Shown in pieces: positions 41,311 through 50,389 of a DNA stretch of 53,844 bases. The stretch is from Fimadaptatus sp948467645 (GTDB lineage: Bacteria; Bacillota; Clostridia; Christensenellales; Aristaeellaceae). The translations under genes and the position numbers were made by a program. Numbering within the stretch: position 1 is the first letter of the stretch; each line of letters begins with the position of its first letter. The DNA lies in NCBI GenBank assembly GCA_948467645.1, contig CAOKFD010000014.1:1-53844 (forward strand), in the 5' to 3' direction. A model generated the notes under the pieces. It ran no database searches, was not told where the DNA came from, and saw only the letters and a list, made by a program, of their open reading frames with translations.

Positions 41311-42015
41311 ATGAATGACAGCGATCTGAAGTTCGATCGAAGCTGCCATGCGCTGTACACAAAGCAATGCAAGCAGCAGATACTCGAAAAGATAGCCCTG
41401 CACTACCCGGAGAAGCAGCGCGCGGGCATGTGGGACAGCGTGCAGCGGCAGTTTGTCGAGTTCCTGTCGGACTGGCGCACCGATTTAGGCGGCAGCCGCA
41501 ACTTCCACAACGGCAGGGGCGGCACGTATGACTGCATCGCGCTGATGAGCTATTTTAAGGTATGCCGAAGCGTTACCAGCCTTAAAGAGATCGAGGAAAT
41601 GGAGGGCGCGCTATTCCTGCCCGCGTTTAAGATACTGCATCGATTTGTGAACTGCAACAGGCCCTTCTGGAAGCACATGATGCAGCGCTCATTCATGGCG
41701 GCCAAGTCGAAGTGCGACCAGTGGCATGATTACGAGATGCACGTCGCGCCGTTTGACAATGACAAGCCGATATATTACGAGTTCACCCACTGCCCCGTCG
41801 CAGAATTTGCGCAAAAGCACGATATGCTTGAGGTCATGCCCGCGCTGTGCAACCCGGACTACACCGCGATGGAACTGATTCACGCAAAGCTGGTGCGCAC
41901 GCATACCTGCTCCAACGGCACAAAGTGCGACTACACGATATGCGGCGACTGCGACGAGTACGCCAAGGCGCATCCTGAATATGTGGACGCTCAGGGTTAT
42001 CGGCGCAATGACTGA
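41311..42015 (+). CDS. L-2-amino-thiazoline-4-carboxylic acid hydrolase family protein
   Basis: This 234-residue protein belongs to the ATC hydrolase family, named for the enzyme that opens 2-amino-thiazoline-4-carboxylate on the way to cysteine. It shows YEFTHCPVAEFAQKHDMLEV, MPALCNPDYTAMELIHAKLV and the Cys-rich THTCSNGTKCDYTICGDC near the C-terminus. Most family members are of unproven substrate. It is the last of a three-gene unit, 16 bases after the membrane protein. Confidence 0.88.
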   Translation: MNDSDLKFDRSCHALYTKQCKQQILEKIALHYPEKQRAGMWDSVQRQFVEFLSDWRTDLGGSRNFHNGRGGTYDCIALMSYFKVCRSVTSLKEIEEMEGALFLPAFKILHRFVNCNRPFWKHMMQRSFMAAKSKCDQWHDYEMHVAPFDNDKPIYYEFTHCPVAEFAQKHDMLEVMPALCNPDYTAMELIHAKLVRTHTCSNGTKCDYTICGDCDEYAKAHPEYVDAQGYRRND

Positions 42016-42235
42016 GGTTGCTTTATTCAGTCAGGCATGTGCCGTTTGTTTGCTGTAAACAGTCTTGTTGGAAAGCTTTATTTGTTCATCCGACTATAAA
42101 TCTGAGTAGAACGCTTTGTCCTCGCCGCTTGCCTTAAAATATTCAGGCCGCAGGCGGGGCAATCTGCATTCGGATATAGTCCGCACAGTTCAATAACTAT
42201 ACAGCTCCGCTCAACGGCAAGTCCGAAACGCACAA

Positions 42236-42280
42236 CGCCCCGCCCGCCGCCTGAAACATGTTCAGACAGCGGACGGGGCG
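42236..42280 (-). terminator. Long hairpin at the 3' end of pheT
   Basis: CGCCCCG-CCGC-CTGAAC and its imperfect complement form a stem of about 20 bp just downstream of the pheT stop. A T run is lacking, so it may be a transcript-end stabiliser rather than a classical terminator. Confidence 0.5.
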
Positions 42281-42309
42281 CTTATATATTTGCGTTTAAC
42301 GGGCTATCA

Positions 42310-44724
42310 TCAGCGCAGTTCTGCACCGAACTTATGCTTGCAATTGCCCATGACCTTCTTCATCGCGGAGTTGATCTCGTCGTCAACCAGCGTGTGATCG
42401 GCCGCGCGCAGCGTCAGCGAGAAGGCGACGGATTTTTTGCCCACGCCCAGCTGTATGCCGCGGTACACGTCGAACACGGCCACGTCCTCGCAGATCTTGC
42501 CGGCGGCGTGCTTGATTTCGTCGATTATGTCGCCCACGGGCTGGCTTTCGTCCATCACCAGCGCCAGGTCGCGGCTTACCGCCGGGAACTTCGGTATGGG
42601 CTTGGGCGCTTCGATGGGCGGCTCACACTCGTCCAGCGTACCCAAATCGATTTCAGCGATGTACACGCGCTTGCCCGCCATATCGAACGCGGCGGCCACG
42701 TCGGGATGAATCTCGCCCAACTGGCCCAGCGACTTGCCGTTCACACTTACGCGCGCCTTGCGTCCCGGATGGAAGTAGCCGTCGCCGTCGGGCGCATACT
42801 TGCCGGTTTCATTGAAGTGCGTCAGCAGCGAATCCACTATGGCCTTGAGCCGATAGAAATCCGCATCGTCGCCGTACATGCCGATCTCCAGCGTGTTCAG
42901 CTCGTTAGGCAGATTAGCCAGCTTGCCATCGGGAGTCTGGGCCATCTCGGAAGTCTTTTCAAAGCGCATGGCAGTCTCAAACATAAGCGCGCTGGGATTG
43001 CCGTGATTGAGATTATAGCTCAGCGTCTGCAGCATGGACGGCGTGAGCGTGGTGCGCATGACGGAGGTATCCTCGCCCAGGGGATTGAGCAGGCGCACCG
43101 GATTCAGGCGCGCGTCGTCCGCGGCAAGGCCCAGCTTCTCGATGTCGTGCGGACTTACGAAGGAATAAGTCTCGATCTCATACGCACCCTCGGCCAGCAA
43201 CGCCTCGCGCGCACGATCCACGACGATATGCGCGTGGTTCTTGCCGCCGCGCGTGGTAACGCCGGTCATCAGCGTGGACGTGATGTTGTCGTAACCGTAC
43301 AGGCGCAGCACTTCCTCGGACACATCGGCATAGCTTTCCATATCCATGCGATAGCGCGGCACATGGCATACCAGATTGTCGCCGTCACGTTCGGTGTGCA
43401 TGTCCAGACCGTCCAATATCTCGACCATCTTTTCGGCGGGCACTTCGATGCCGATGTGCTGCTGAATGCGCTTGATCGAGGCGGTGATTACCTTTTCCGG
43501 CTCGGGATTGGGATAAATGTCCACGATGCCGGGGGCCACGTCGCCCACGTCCAACATGTTAACCAACTCGCACGCACGCTTCATCGCGTCCATGGTCATG
43601 GCGGGGCATACGCCGCGCTCGTAATGACCGGATGCATCGGTGCGCATACCCAGCTTGCGGCTGGTAAGGCGTATGCAGGTGCGGTCGAACGCCGCGCACT
43701 CGAACAGCACGTCGTGCGTGCCCTCGGTGATTTCGGACTCCTCGCCGCCCATTATGCCCGCAAGGCCGGTGGCCTGCTGGCCGTCGGCGATTACCAGCAT
43801 ACTCTCGTCCAGCTCGCGATCCTTGCCGTCCAGGGTTTTGAGTATCTCGCCGGGCTGAGCGCGGCGCACTATGATCTTGCCGTCGCGCACCTTGCTCATA
43901 TCGAAGGCGTGCATCGGGTTGCCGGTTTCGATCATTACGAAGTTGGTTATATCGACTATGTTATTGATGGGGCGCATACCGGCGGCGTACAAGTAGTCGC
44001 GCAGCCACTTGGGTGACTGGCCGATGCGCACGTTGCGGATGAGCTTGCCGATATAGCGCGGGCACAGATCGCTGTCCTGCACCTCAATGCTTACGCTGTC
44101 GGACATGGGAGCGACATCGACTTCCTTTACCTCCAGTTTGGGCGCTTTATACTGAGTGCCCAGCACGGCGGCGGTTTCGCGCGCCATGCCCCATATGCTC
44201 AGGCAGTCGGGACGGTTGGCCAGCACTTCAAAGTCCATAACGTCGTCACCCAGGCCGAATACTTCCTTTACATCGGTGCCGGGCTTAACGTCCTCGAATA
44301 TCTCGATTATGCCCTCGTCGCCGATGTTGGGATAGAGCGAATTGGGCACGTCCAGCTCAGGGCCGGAACACAGCATACCGTTGGACACTTCGCCGCGCAG
44401 CTTGCCCTTCTTAATCTTGCCGCCGGGCAGCTCCGCACCGTCCAGCGCCGCTGCCACGCGCATACCCGCGTGTACGTTGGGCGCGCCGCACACTATCTGT
44501 ATGGGCTCGCTTTCGCCCACATCCACCATGCAGATGTGCAGGTGGTCTGAATTGGGGTGCATTACGCAGCTTACCACATAGCCAACCACGACCTTGGAAA
44601 ACTGGCTGCCGGTGGTCGAGGTGCCCTCGACGCCGTTGCCCGCCATAATCATGCGGCGCGCGTATTCTTCGGTAGGTATATTTATATCAACGTATTCTTT
44701 TAGCCATTTGAGCGGTGCTAACAT
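42310..44724 (-). CDS. pheT: Phenylalanyl-tRNA synthetase beta subunit
   Basis: This 804-residue beta subunit has the usual domain series. MLAPLKWLKEYVDINIPTEE begins the N-terminal domain, an EMAP-like tRNA-binding domain (VVGYVVSCVMHPNSDHLHIC) follows, then the B3/B4 editing domain (RPDCLSIWGMARETAAV), a B5 domain with GLAGIMGGEESEIT, the catalytic-like core, and the C-terminal ferredoxin-like anticodon domain (KPIPKFPAVSRDLALVMDES). Together with PheS it forms the alpha2-beta2 enzyme. It starts 12 bases after pheS and shares its T-box control. Confidence 0.98.
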   Translation of the reverse strand: MLAPLKWLKEYVDINIPTEEYARRMIMAGNGVEGTSTTGSQFSKVVVGYVVSCVMHPNSDHLHICMVDVGESEPIQIVCGAPNVHAGMRVAAALDGAELPGGKIKKGKLRGEVSNGMLCSGPELDVPNSLYPNIGDEGIIEIFEDVKPGTDVKEVFGLGDDVMDFEVLANRPDCLSIWGMARETAAVLGTQYKAPKLEVKEVDVAPMSDSVSIEVQDSDLCPRYIGKLIRNVRIGQSPKWLRDYLYAAGMRPINNIVDITNFVMIETGNPMHAFDMSKVRDGKIIVRRAQPGEILKTLDGKDRELDESMLVIADGQQATGLAGIMGGEESEITEGTHDVLFECAAFDRTCIRLTSRKLGMRTDASGHYERGVCPAMTMDAMKRACELVNMLDVGDVAPGIVDIYPNPEPEKVITASIKRIQQHIGIEVPAEKMVEILDGLDMHTERDGDNLVCHVPRYRMDMESYADVSEEVLRLYGYDNITSTLMTGVTTRGGKNHAHIVVDRAREALLAEGAYEIETYSFVSPHDIEKLGLAADDARLNPVRLLNPLGEDTSVMRTTLTPSMLQTLSYNLNHGNPSALMFETAMRFEKTSEMAQTPDGKLANLPNELNTLEIGMYGDDADFYRLKAIVDSLLTHFNETGKYAPDGDGYFHPGRKARVSVNGKSLGQLGEIHPDVAAAFDMAGKRVYIAEIDLGTLDECEPPIEAPKPIPKFPAVSRDLALVMDESQPVGDIIDEIKHAAGKICEDVAVFDVYRGIQLGVGKKSVAFSLTLRAADHTLVDDEINSAMKKVMGNCKHKFGAELR

Positions 44725-44736
44725 GTGCGCTACCTC

Positions 44737-45759
44737 CTATTTGAACTGGCTGAGCAGCCGCAGGTCGTTTTCGTACAGGCAGCGCATGTCGGGCAGCTTG
44801 TACTTGAGTATCGCAATGCGCTCTATGCCCATGCCGAACGCAAAGCCGGTGTACTTGTTGGAATCGATGCCGCACATATCCAGCACTTTGGGGTTGACCA
44901 TGCCCGCGCCCAGTATCTCCAGCCAGCCGGTGCCCTTGCAGATGCGGCAGCCCTTGCCGCCGCAGTTGACGCAGCTCACGTCAACCTCGGCCGACGGCTC
45001 GGTGAACGGGAAGAACGACGGACGGAAGCGCGTGGACACATGCTCGCCGAACATTGACTTGGCAAAGGCATCCAGCGTGCCCTTGAGGTCGCCCATTGTG
45101 ATGTGCTCGTCTATCACGAGACCCTCCATCTGATGGAACACAGGCGAATGCGACGCGTCGGCTTCGTCGGCGCGGTACACGCGGCCGGGGCACACAATGC
45201 GTATGGGCGGCTTGCGCGTAGTCATAATGCGCGCCTGCACGGGCGACGTATGCGTGCGCAGCAGCACGTTATCGGATATATAGAATGTATCCTGCGCGTC
45301 GCGCGCGGGATGGTTCTTGGGCAGGTTCATCAGCTCGAAGTTGTAGTGATCCAGCTCGATTTCGGGGCCCTGCACAACCTCGAAGCCCATACCTGTGAAT
45401 ATATCCAGCAGCGCGTTTTCGGCCTGAGATATGGGATGCAGCGCGCCCATCTGGCGGGTTTTGCCGGGCAGGGTTACGTCGATGGCCTCTTCCTTCAGGC
45501 GAGCCTGCTTTTCGGCGTCGGCGATGCGCGCCGCCTGCTCGTCCAGGGCGGTCTCTATCTTTTCACGCACGCTGTTGACCAGCTGGCCCATGGCGGGGCG
45601 CTCCTCGGGCGAGAGCTTGCCCATGCCGCGCAGCAGGCCGGTCAATTCGCCCTTTTTGCCCAGTATGCGCACGCGCAGCGATTCCAGCTCCTGCGTGGAC
45701 TTGAGTTCTTTCTGAGCGTCAAGCGCTTCTTGCAATATCTTTTGCAGTTGTTCGCGCAC
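44737..45759 (-). CDS. pheS: Phenylalanyl-tRNA synthetase alpha subunit
   Basis: This 340-residue alpha subunit has an N-terminal coiled coil (REQLQKILQEALDAQKELKS) and the class II catalytic core: MGALHPISQAENALLDIF, HPARDAQDTFYI (motif 1 to 2), LLRTHTSPVQAR and GRVYRADEADASHSPVFHQM (motif 2), and FTEPSAEVDVSC with GFAFGMGIERIAILKY (motif 3). I placed the start at GTG 45759: AAAGGA lies about 10 bases ahead and the usual PheS N-terminus begins here. A longer frame runs back to 45876 through the terminator region and has no support. Confidence 0.97.
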   Translation of the reverse strand: MREQLQKILQEALDAQKELKSTQELESLRVRILGKKGELTGLLRGMGKLSPEERPAMGQLVNSVREKIETALDEQAARIADAEKQARLKEEAIDVTLPGKTRQMGALHPISQAENALLDIFTGMGFEVVQGPEIELDHYNFELMNLPKNHPARDAQDTFYISDNVLLRTHTSPVQARIMTTRKPPIRIVCPGRVYRADEADASHSPVFHQMEGLVIDEHITMGDLKGTLDAFAKSMFGEHVSTRFRPSFFPFTEPSAEVDVSCVNCGGKGCRICKGTGWLEILGAGMVNPKVLDMCGIDSNKYTGFAFGMGIERIAILKYKLPDMRCLYENDLRLLSQFK

Positions 45760-45835
45760 TTTACGATCATCCTTTCCGTATATAACTAATCTTTTTGCAA
45801 TGTACCCGCGCGCGGGCGGCGCTTTAAGCGGCATC

Positions 45836-46092
45836 AAAAAAGCCCCCGCCCCGATTTTACAAGGGGCGAGAGCCATTACTCACGCTGTACCACCCAAAGA
45901 TTCGTCAGGCAAACGCCTAACCTCTCACGCGCGTAACGGGCGTGACTCCGGGCGAACCTACCGGCGATATGCCATCAGCCCGCCGACTCCGAAGTGAACT
46001 TCCCATGACTGCCATTGTCAACGCGCTTTCAGCCGATGGCGCATCTCTCTTTGGGCATGGACTGCACAGTACTCTCTTCATCATTGCCGTTG
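45836..46092 (-). promoter_or_regulatory. T-box leader of pheST (uncharged tRNA-Phe sensor)
   Basis: On the minus strand: stem I elements AGAGAGATGCGCC and GGCTGAAAGCG, a TTC triplet in GAAGTTCACTTCGG as the likely Phe specifier, the T-box sequence GGGTGGTACAGCGTGAG (45880-45896), and a terminator (CTCGCCCCTT with GGGGCGGGGGC, then TTTTTT) at 45836-45872. Uncharged tRNA-Phe should allow transcription into pheS and pheT. Confidence 0.95.
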
Positions 46093-46098
46093 CGGAGT

Positions 46099-46127
46099 AT
46101 TATACACTTTAAGGCAGTTTTTTGCAA
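46099..46127 (-). promoter_or_regulatory. pheST promoter
   Basis: On the minus strand: TTGCAA (-35, 46122-46127), a 17-base spacer and TATAAT (-10, 46099-46104), the same -35 as the SRP RNA promoter. Confidence 0.8.
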
Positions 46128-46153
46128 GCGGTATTGCATTAATTTTACGCGCG

Positions 46154-47662
46154 TTACTTCACCGCGCCGAAGGTCAGGCGCACCACCGAGCAGGGCGGCA
46201 GTTCAAAGCGAACCTCGCTGCCGGAGGCGGTCTTTTCCCACTCCACCGCGTCAAACTCGGTGCTTTCCACCTTGGTGGGCACTTCAAACGTATTGTGATC
46301 GCCCATCGCACCGGTCAGGAGCTTGCCCTCATACAGCATCATGTCGCCCTGATCGATCAGCATCTCTATGGGCATTGCCTTGTCAAGCGCCATATTGCAC
46401 AAGGTCACGTTCAGGTGGCCCTCCGAGTCAACAGACGCCGATTCGGACACTTCGGGGAATTCAAAGCCGTTGGGGGCCTTGCGCGTGCCGGTCGCGATTG
46501 TGCTCTGGACGAGCTGTGCGCCCTGATGCACCGAGTACATGTCGAATACATGGTAGGTGGGCGTTAGTATCATGCGCTCGCCGTCGGTGAGGGCTACTGC
46601 CTGAAGCACGTTGATTAGCTGAGCGATGTTGGCCATGTGTACGCGCTCGGCGTGCTTGTTGAAGCAGTTGAGCGTAAGACCCGCCAACATGGCGTCGCGC
46701 ATGGTGTTCTGCTGATACAAAAAGCCCGGATTGGTGCCCGGCTCAACATCGAACCAAGTGCCCCACTCGTCCACGATCAGACCCACGCGGTGCTCGGGGT
46801 CATACCTGTCCATTATCGCGGAATGTTTCTTCAGCAGCTCCTCGATGAAATATCCCTTACCCATCGTGTCGTAGTAAGCGTCCGCATCGAAGCCGGTCGC
46901 GGGACCTTTGTGCTGCCAGTCGGGGCCGATGGTGGTGTAGTAGTGCAGCGACAGGCCGTCCATCATGCGGCCCGCGCGGCGCATCAGCGTTTCGGTCCAT
47001 TCATAGTTGGGCGCTTCCGGGCTGGTGCCGGGGCCGCACGCGATTTTGTACAGGCGGTTATCGCCGTAGTTGTTAAGGTAGGTCTGATAGCGGCGGTATT
47101 CGTCGGCGTAGTAGTCGGCGGTCATGTTGCCGCCGCAGCCCCAGTTCTCATTGCCCACGCCGAAGTACTTGACGTGCCACGGGCTTTGCTGGCCGTTTGC
47201 CTTGCGCAGGTCGCTCATAGGCGACTGGCCGTCTGAGGTCATGTACTCGACCCACTCGCTCATCTCCTGCACGGTGCCGCTGCCCATATTGCCGTTTATG
47301 TACGGCTCGCAGCCCACCTGGCGGCACAGCTCCATGAACTCGTGCGTGCCGAAGGAGTTGTCCTCGACCACGCCGCCCCAGTTGGTGTTTACTATATGCT
47401 TGCGCCCGGCCTTGTCGCCCACGCCGTCGCGCCAGTGATATGTATCCGCAAAGCACCCGCCCGGCCAGCGCAGTACCGGCAGCTTCATCTTTTTAAGCGC
47501 CGATACGATGTCGGTGCGCATACCGTTTACGTTGGGTATTGGCGAATTTTCGCCCACATACACGCCCTCGTATATGCAGCGGCCCAGATGCTCGGAAAAG
47601 TTGCCGTATACCTCGGGATGAATATCCGCGCGATGGATGTAAGGCTGTACCACGTACCTCAT
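46154..47662 (-). CDS. Alpha-N-arabinofuranosidase, GH51 family
   Basis: This 502-residue intracellular GH51 enzyme removes arabinofuranosyl groups from arabinoxylan- or arabinan-derived oligosaccharides. It begins with IHRADIHPEVYGNFSEHLGR and continues with VLRWPGGCFADTYHWRDGVG (63-82). The acid/base is E172 in VGNENWG and the nucleophile is E299 in VDEWGTWFD. A C-terminal beta-sandwich completes it. No signal peptide. The start at 47662 fits the family N-terminus. It is divergent from an ArsR-type regulator. Confidence 0.96.
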   Translation of the reverse strand: MRYVVQPYIHRADIHPEVYGNFSEHLGRCIYEGVYVGENSPIPNVNGMRTDIVSALKKMKLPVLRWPGGCFADTYHWRDGVGDKAGRKHIVNTNWGGVVEDNSFGTHEFMELCRQVGCEPYINGNMGSGTVQEMSEWVEYMTSDGQSPMSDLRKANGQQSPWHVKYFGVGNENWGCGGNMTADYYADEYRRYQTYLNNYGDNRLYKIACGPGTSPEAPNYEWTETLMRRAGRMMDGLSLHYYTTIGPDWQHKGPATGFDADAYYDTMGKGYFIEELLKKHSAIMDRYDPEHRVGLIVDEWGTWFDVEPGTNPGFLYQQNTMRDAMLAGLTLNCFNKHAERVHMANIAQLINVLQAVALTDGERMILTPTYHVFDMYSVHQGAQLVQSTIATGTRKAPNGFEFPEVSESASVDSEGHLNVTLCNMALDKAMPIEMLIDQGDMMLYEGKLLTGAMGDHNTFEVPTKVESTEFDAVEWEKTASGSEVRFELPPCSVVRLTFGAVK

Positions 47663-47860
47663 AAATATCGCTCTCCCATCGAATAAATTTCGTGATATGG
47701 TTGACAAGTACACGTTCATCTTTATCTGAGATGATAATATCATCGCGCGCCGGGTTTGTCAATGCCCCGCGCGCAATTTCATTTGCCAATATACAGGCAG
47801 TGTTGCACGATGCGGCCTTAGATGATATAATAAAGCATGAGCTAAACAAAAGGAGCGTTA

Positions 47861-48799
47861 TTGCAATACATGCTTGAAGTAAATGACAGCGAACAGCTGA
47901 TAAAACTATGCAAGGCGCTGTCCAGCCCGGCGCGGCTGAAGATAGTGCAGTTGCTTTACGACCATCAGGGCATGAACCTGAACGAGCTGGCCATGCGGCT
48001 AAACGTAACCAATTCCGCAATGACCGCCCACATTCGCCTGATGGAGGAAGCGGGCATAATATTTATAGAAACCACGTCGGGCAAGCGTGGCATACAAAAG
48101 CGCTGCCGCCTACGCGAGAGCAAGTTTCTTATAAACCTTCTGCACGAGCAGCAGCTCCGCAACACTTATGACGCCGAGATACCAATCGGCAGTTACATCT
48201 CGTACGAAGCCGTACCCACCTGCGGCATAGCGACCGCCGAGCGCATCGTGGGCAACTTCGACGATCCGCGCGTGTTCGCCGACCCGGAGCGGCTGTACGC
48301 GGCGATAATATGGTTCAGCGCGGGCTATCTGGAATACCGCCTGCCCAACTACATGCACCCGTCGCAGCGATTGGTCGAGCTGCAGCTCACTCAGGAGCTG
48401 GCGAGCGAGGCCAAGGGCTTTAACGAGGACTGGCCCAGCGACATATACTTTGCGATAAACGGCGTGGAGCTGGGGCACTGGACAAGTCCGGGCGATTTCG
48501 GGCTGAAGCGCGGCATACACACGCCCGATTGGTGGGTATACGGGCTTAACCAGTACGGACTGCTGAAGCCTTTGGTCATCAACCGGCAGGGTACATTTAT
48601 AGACGGCAACCGCATCGGCGAATACACGCTGGACGATCTTTACATAGAGTCAGGCAGCGAAATCAGGTATCGCATAAGCGCGCCGCAGACGACCGAGCAC
48701 GCGCGCGGGCTGACGCTGTACGGGCGCGGATTCGGCAATTACAATCATGGCATAAAGATGCGCATGGTCTTTGAGAACATCGAAGGACGTGATACGTAA
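47861..48799 (+). CDS. ArsR-type transcriptional regulator with C-terminal sensor domain
   Basis: This 312-residue protein has a winged helix-turn-helix (about 10-95: KALSSPARLKIVQLLYDHQG, MNLNELAMRLNVTNSAMTAH) and a long C-terminal domain of about 200 residues, which I do not recognise, with many aromatic residues (WTSPGDFGL, WWVYGLNQYG). It probably senses a sugar and controls the divergent GH51 gene. TTG at 47861 is used as start because AGGAG lies 5 bases upstream; ATG at 47870 is 14 bases away. Its stop overlaps the next gene start (TAATG). Confidence 0.85.
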   Translation: MQYMLEVNDSEQLIKLCKALSSPARLKIVQLLYDHQGMNLNELAMRLNVTNSAMTAHIRLMEEAGIIFIETTSGKRGIQKRCRLRESKFLINLLHEQQLRNTYDAEIPIGSYISYEAVPTCGIATAERIVGNFDDPRVFADPERLYAAIIWFSAGYLEYRLPNYMHPSQRLVELQLTQELASEAKGFNEDWPSDIYFAINGVELGHWTSPGDFGLKRGIHTPDWWVYGLNQYGLLKPLVINRQGTFIDGNRIGEYTLDDLYIESGSEIRYRISAPQTTEHARGLTLYGRGFGNYNHGIKMRMVFENIEGRDT

Positions 48800-49110
48800 T
48801 GTATGTATACAACGGCAGCGAGATTCTCTGCCGCAAGTGCATTGAAAAAGACATTCCCGAGGCGCAGCTGGCTAAATATCTGGACGAATATGTGGAGCAG
48901 CTTCCCGCGGACATACGCGTAAGCGCGGCCGAGTTTAACCGCAGGCTTGCGATATGCGCCGGGTGCGAGCACCTGCTGAAATACACCTGCCGACTGTGCG
49001 GCTGCTATGCGCAGGTGCGCGCAGCCAAGCGCATGAACCGCTGCCCGGTGCCGTATGCGCCAAAGTGGGATGTGTGTCAGGAGGATGCGGATATTGATGG
49101 GCAGGTATAA
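48799..49110 (+). CDS. Small Cys-rich protein (DUF6171-like)
   Basis: This 103-residue protein has paired cysteines: CRKC near the start, CAGC and CRLCGCY in the middle, and CP and VC near the end. The layout suggests one or two zinc sites. It starts one base before the ArsR-type regulator ends (shared A of TAATG), so the two are translationally coupled. I match it to the DUF6171 type by pattern only; no function is known. Confidence 0.75.
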   Translation: MYVYNGSEILCRKCIEKDIPEAQLAKYLDEYVEQLPADIRVSAAEFNRRLAICAGCEHLLKYTCRLCGCYAQVRAAKRMNRCPVPYAPKWDVCQEDADIDGQV

Positions 49111-49194
49111 GCCTTTTGCATCTCTCCTTCCAATTGCGGATGATTCCGAAGCTTCCTTTGCTCAGCCTTAAACTCCAACTTAAAGACATAAAAA

Positions 49195-49238
49195 GCGCGC
49201 CGTCAAACCCACATTCGGCATGAGTTTGGCGGCGCGCC
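49195..49238 (-). terminator. Hairpin terminator reading leftward from the RuvX-DUF1292 gene
   Basis: GCGCGCCG-CAAAC pairs with GTTTG-CGGCGCGC around a loop. Read on the minus strand the stem is followed by CTTTTTA; on the plus strand there is no T run. It fits as the terminator of the leftward gene at 49420, with the MITE copy lying between stop codon and hairpin. Confidence 0.65.
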
Positions 49239-49243
49239 GTATT

Positions 49244-49407
49244 TAGAGTGTGTCTCAAAAAGGGAAATCCGCAAGTTCGAGTGGATTTTTCGTCAGTTCA
49301 AGGAATAAATCCGAAGGCTTAGCAGCGCTAAGTCGAGGATTGATGACGCAGAAATGGCGAAAAAGACGCCGAAATTGCGGATTAAGGAATTTTTGAGGCA
49401 CACTCTA
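49244..49407. repeat. MITE-like repeat, complete copy 3
   Basis: This is a 164-bp element almost identical to the one at 17060-17223, with matching terminal inverted repeats (TAGAGTGTGTCTCAAAAA and TTTTTGAGGCACACTCTA) and TA at both ends. It lies 12 bases past the stop codon of the RuvX-DUF1292 gene. Confidence 0.85.
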
Positions 49408-49419
49408 ATAAGCAATCGC

Positions 49420-50187
49420 TTATTCGTCCTCGTCTTCTTCGCTCTCGACCATCTTCAGGTACTTTTCAAACAGGGTTTCCATCAGATCTTCGTCATCGAT
49501 GGTGACGTATACGTCCTCGCCTTTGTCGTCGGTGTCAACCTTCAGTATGACGACCTCATCCTCATCCACGCCGTCGATTTCTTCAGCCGGCGTGAGCAGT
49601 ATGTATTCTGCACCCTCGTGCTCCAGCGCCATCAGGAACTCGAACTTTACGTTTTTGCCCTCGTCATCCACCAGTTCGACAATATTGTCGAACTCCATGT
49701 TGCCATCATACTTGTCATCCATTATATGAAATACCTCGCTCCCTGTATATCTGTACGGTTCCTTCTTCCAGCCGCCGCTGTCCAGAAAGCTCTGGAGAAT
49801 CAGCGTGGCCGCCACGCGGTCTATGTACTGCTTGCGTTTATCGCGGCGCATACCGCTTTCTATCAGCGCGCCGCGGGCTATCGCCGTGGTCATGCGCTCG
49901 TCGTAAAAACGCACCTGCCAGCCGCGCGCGGTAAGATGCTCGGAAAACTCACGCGTAATGCGCGCCTGCATACCTTCCTCGCCGCTAAGCGTACTGGGCA
50001 GACCCAGCAGCAGCCGATCGGTATTATACGCTGCGAGGAAGCCGGCAATTTTATCCAAGTCATTGCTTAGCGACGTGCGATGGATGGTATCCACGCTTTG
50101 CGCCGTTATGCCCAGCGGATCGCTGACCGCGACGCCGATGCGCCTTTCCCCCACGTCCAGCGCCAGCACGCGCTTTTTCTCCTCCAC
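49420..50187 (-). CDS. RuvX/YqgF-DUF1292 fusion protein
   Basis: This 255-residue protein joins two proteins that are separate in most Firmicutes. Residues 1-137 are RuvX/YqgF (RNase H fold; 16S rRNA maturation or Holliday-junction role): LALDVGERRIGVAVSD, LLLGLPSTLSG, RFYDERMTT and IDRVAATLILQSFLD. Residues about 160-250 are DUF1292 (YrzB): NIVELVDDEGKNVKFEFLMA. An in-frame ATG (residue 156, base 49722) sits where DUF1292 normally starts and has GAGG about 11 bases upstream, so a separate DUF1292 could also be made. The start is GTG. IreB lies upstream in the usual ireB-ruvX-yrzB order, with an aldo/keto reductase inserted. Confidence 0.9.
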   Translation of the reverse strand: MEEKKRVLALDVGERRIGVAVSDPLGITAQSVDTIHRTSLSNDLDKIAGFLAAYNTDRLLLGLPSTLSGEEGMQARITREFSEHLTARGWQVRFYDERMTTAIARGALIESGMRRDKRKQYIDRVAATLILQSFLDSGGWKKEPYRYTGSEVFHIMDDKYDGNMEFDNIVELVDDEGKNVKFEFLMALEHEGAEYILLTPAEEIDGVDEDEVVILKVDTDDKGEDVYVTIDDEDLMETLFEKYLKMVESEEDEDE

Positions 50188-50389
50188 TTGAGCAGCACAC
50201 CCCTTGCATGATTATTATATCCTTTAACTATGAAGCCAATATGACGTTACAGTGTATTTACCATACTTTTAACAGATGAATCGGAAAGCAACTTATTTCG
50301 GGTTTAAGCAAAGGCTTTTGCTCCCTACAAAGCCGCGCATTCTGCCTCGCCCATTTACAGTTAAGGCATATTCAAATCGCTTTTTAAGC

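Noticed and set aside
45760..45876. Longer PheS N-terminus starting at 45876
   Set aside because: It would translate the T-box terminator; the family N-terminus and Shine-Dalgarno support GTG at 45759.
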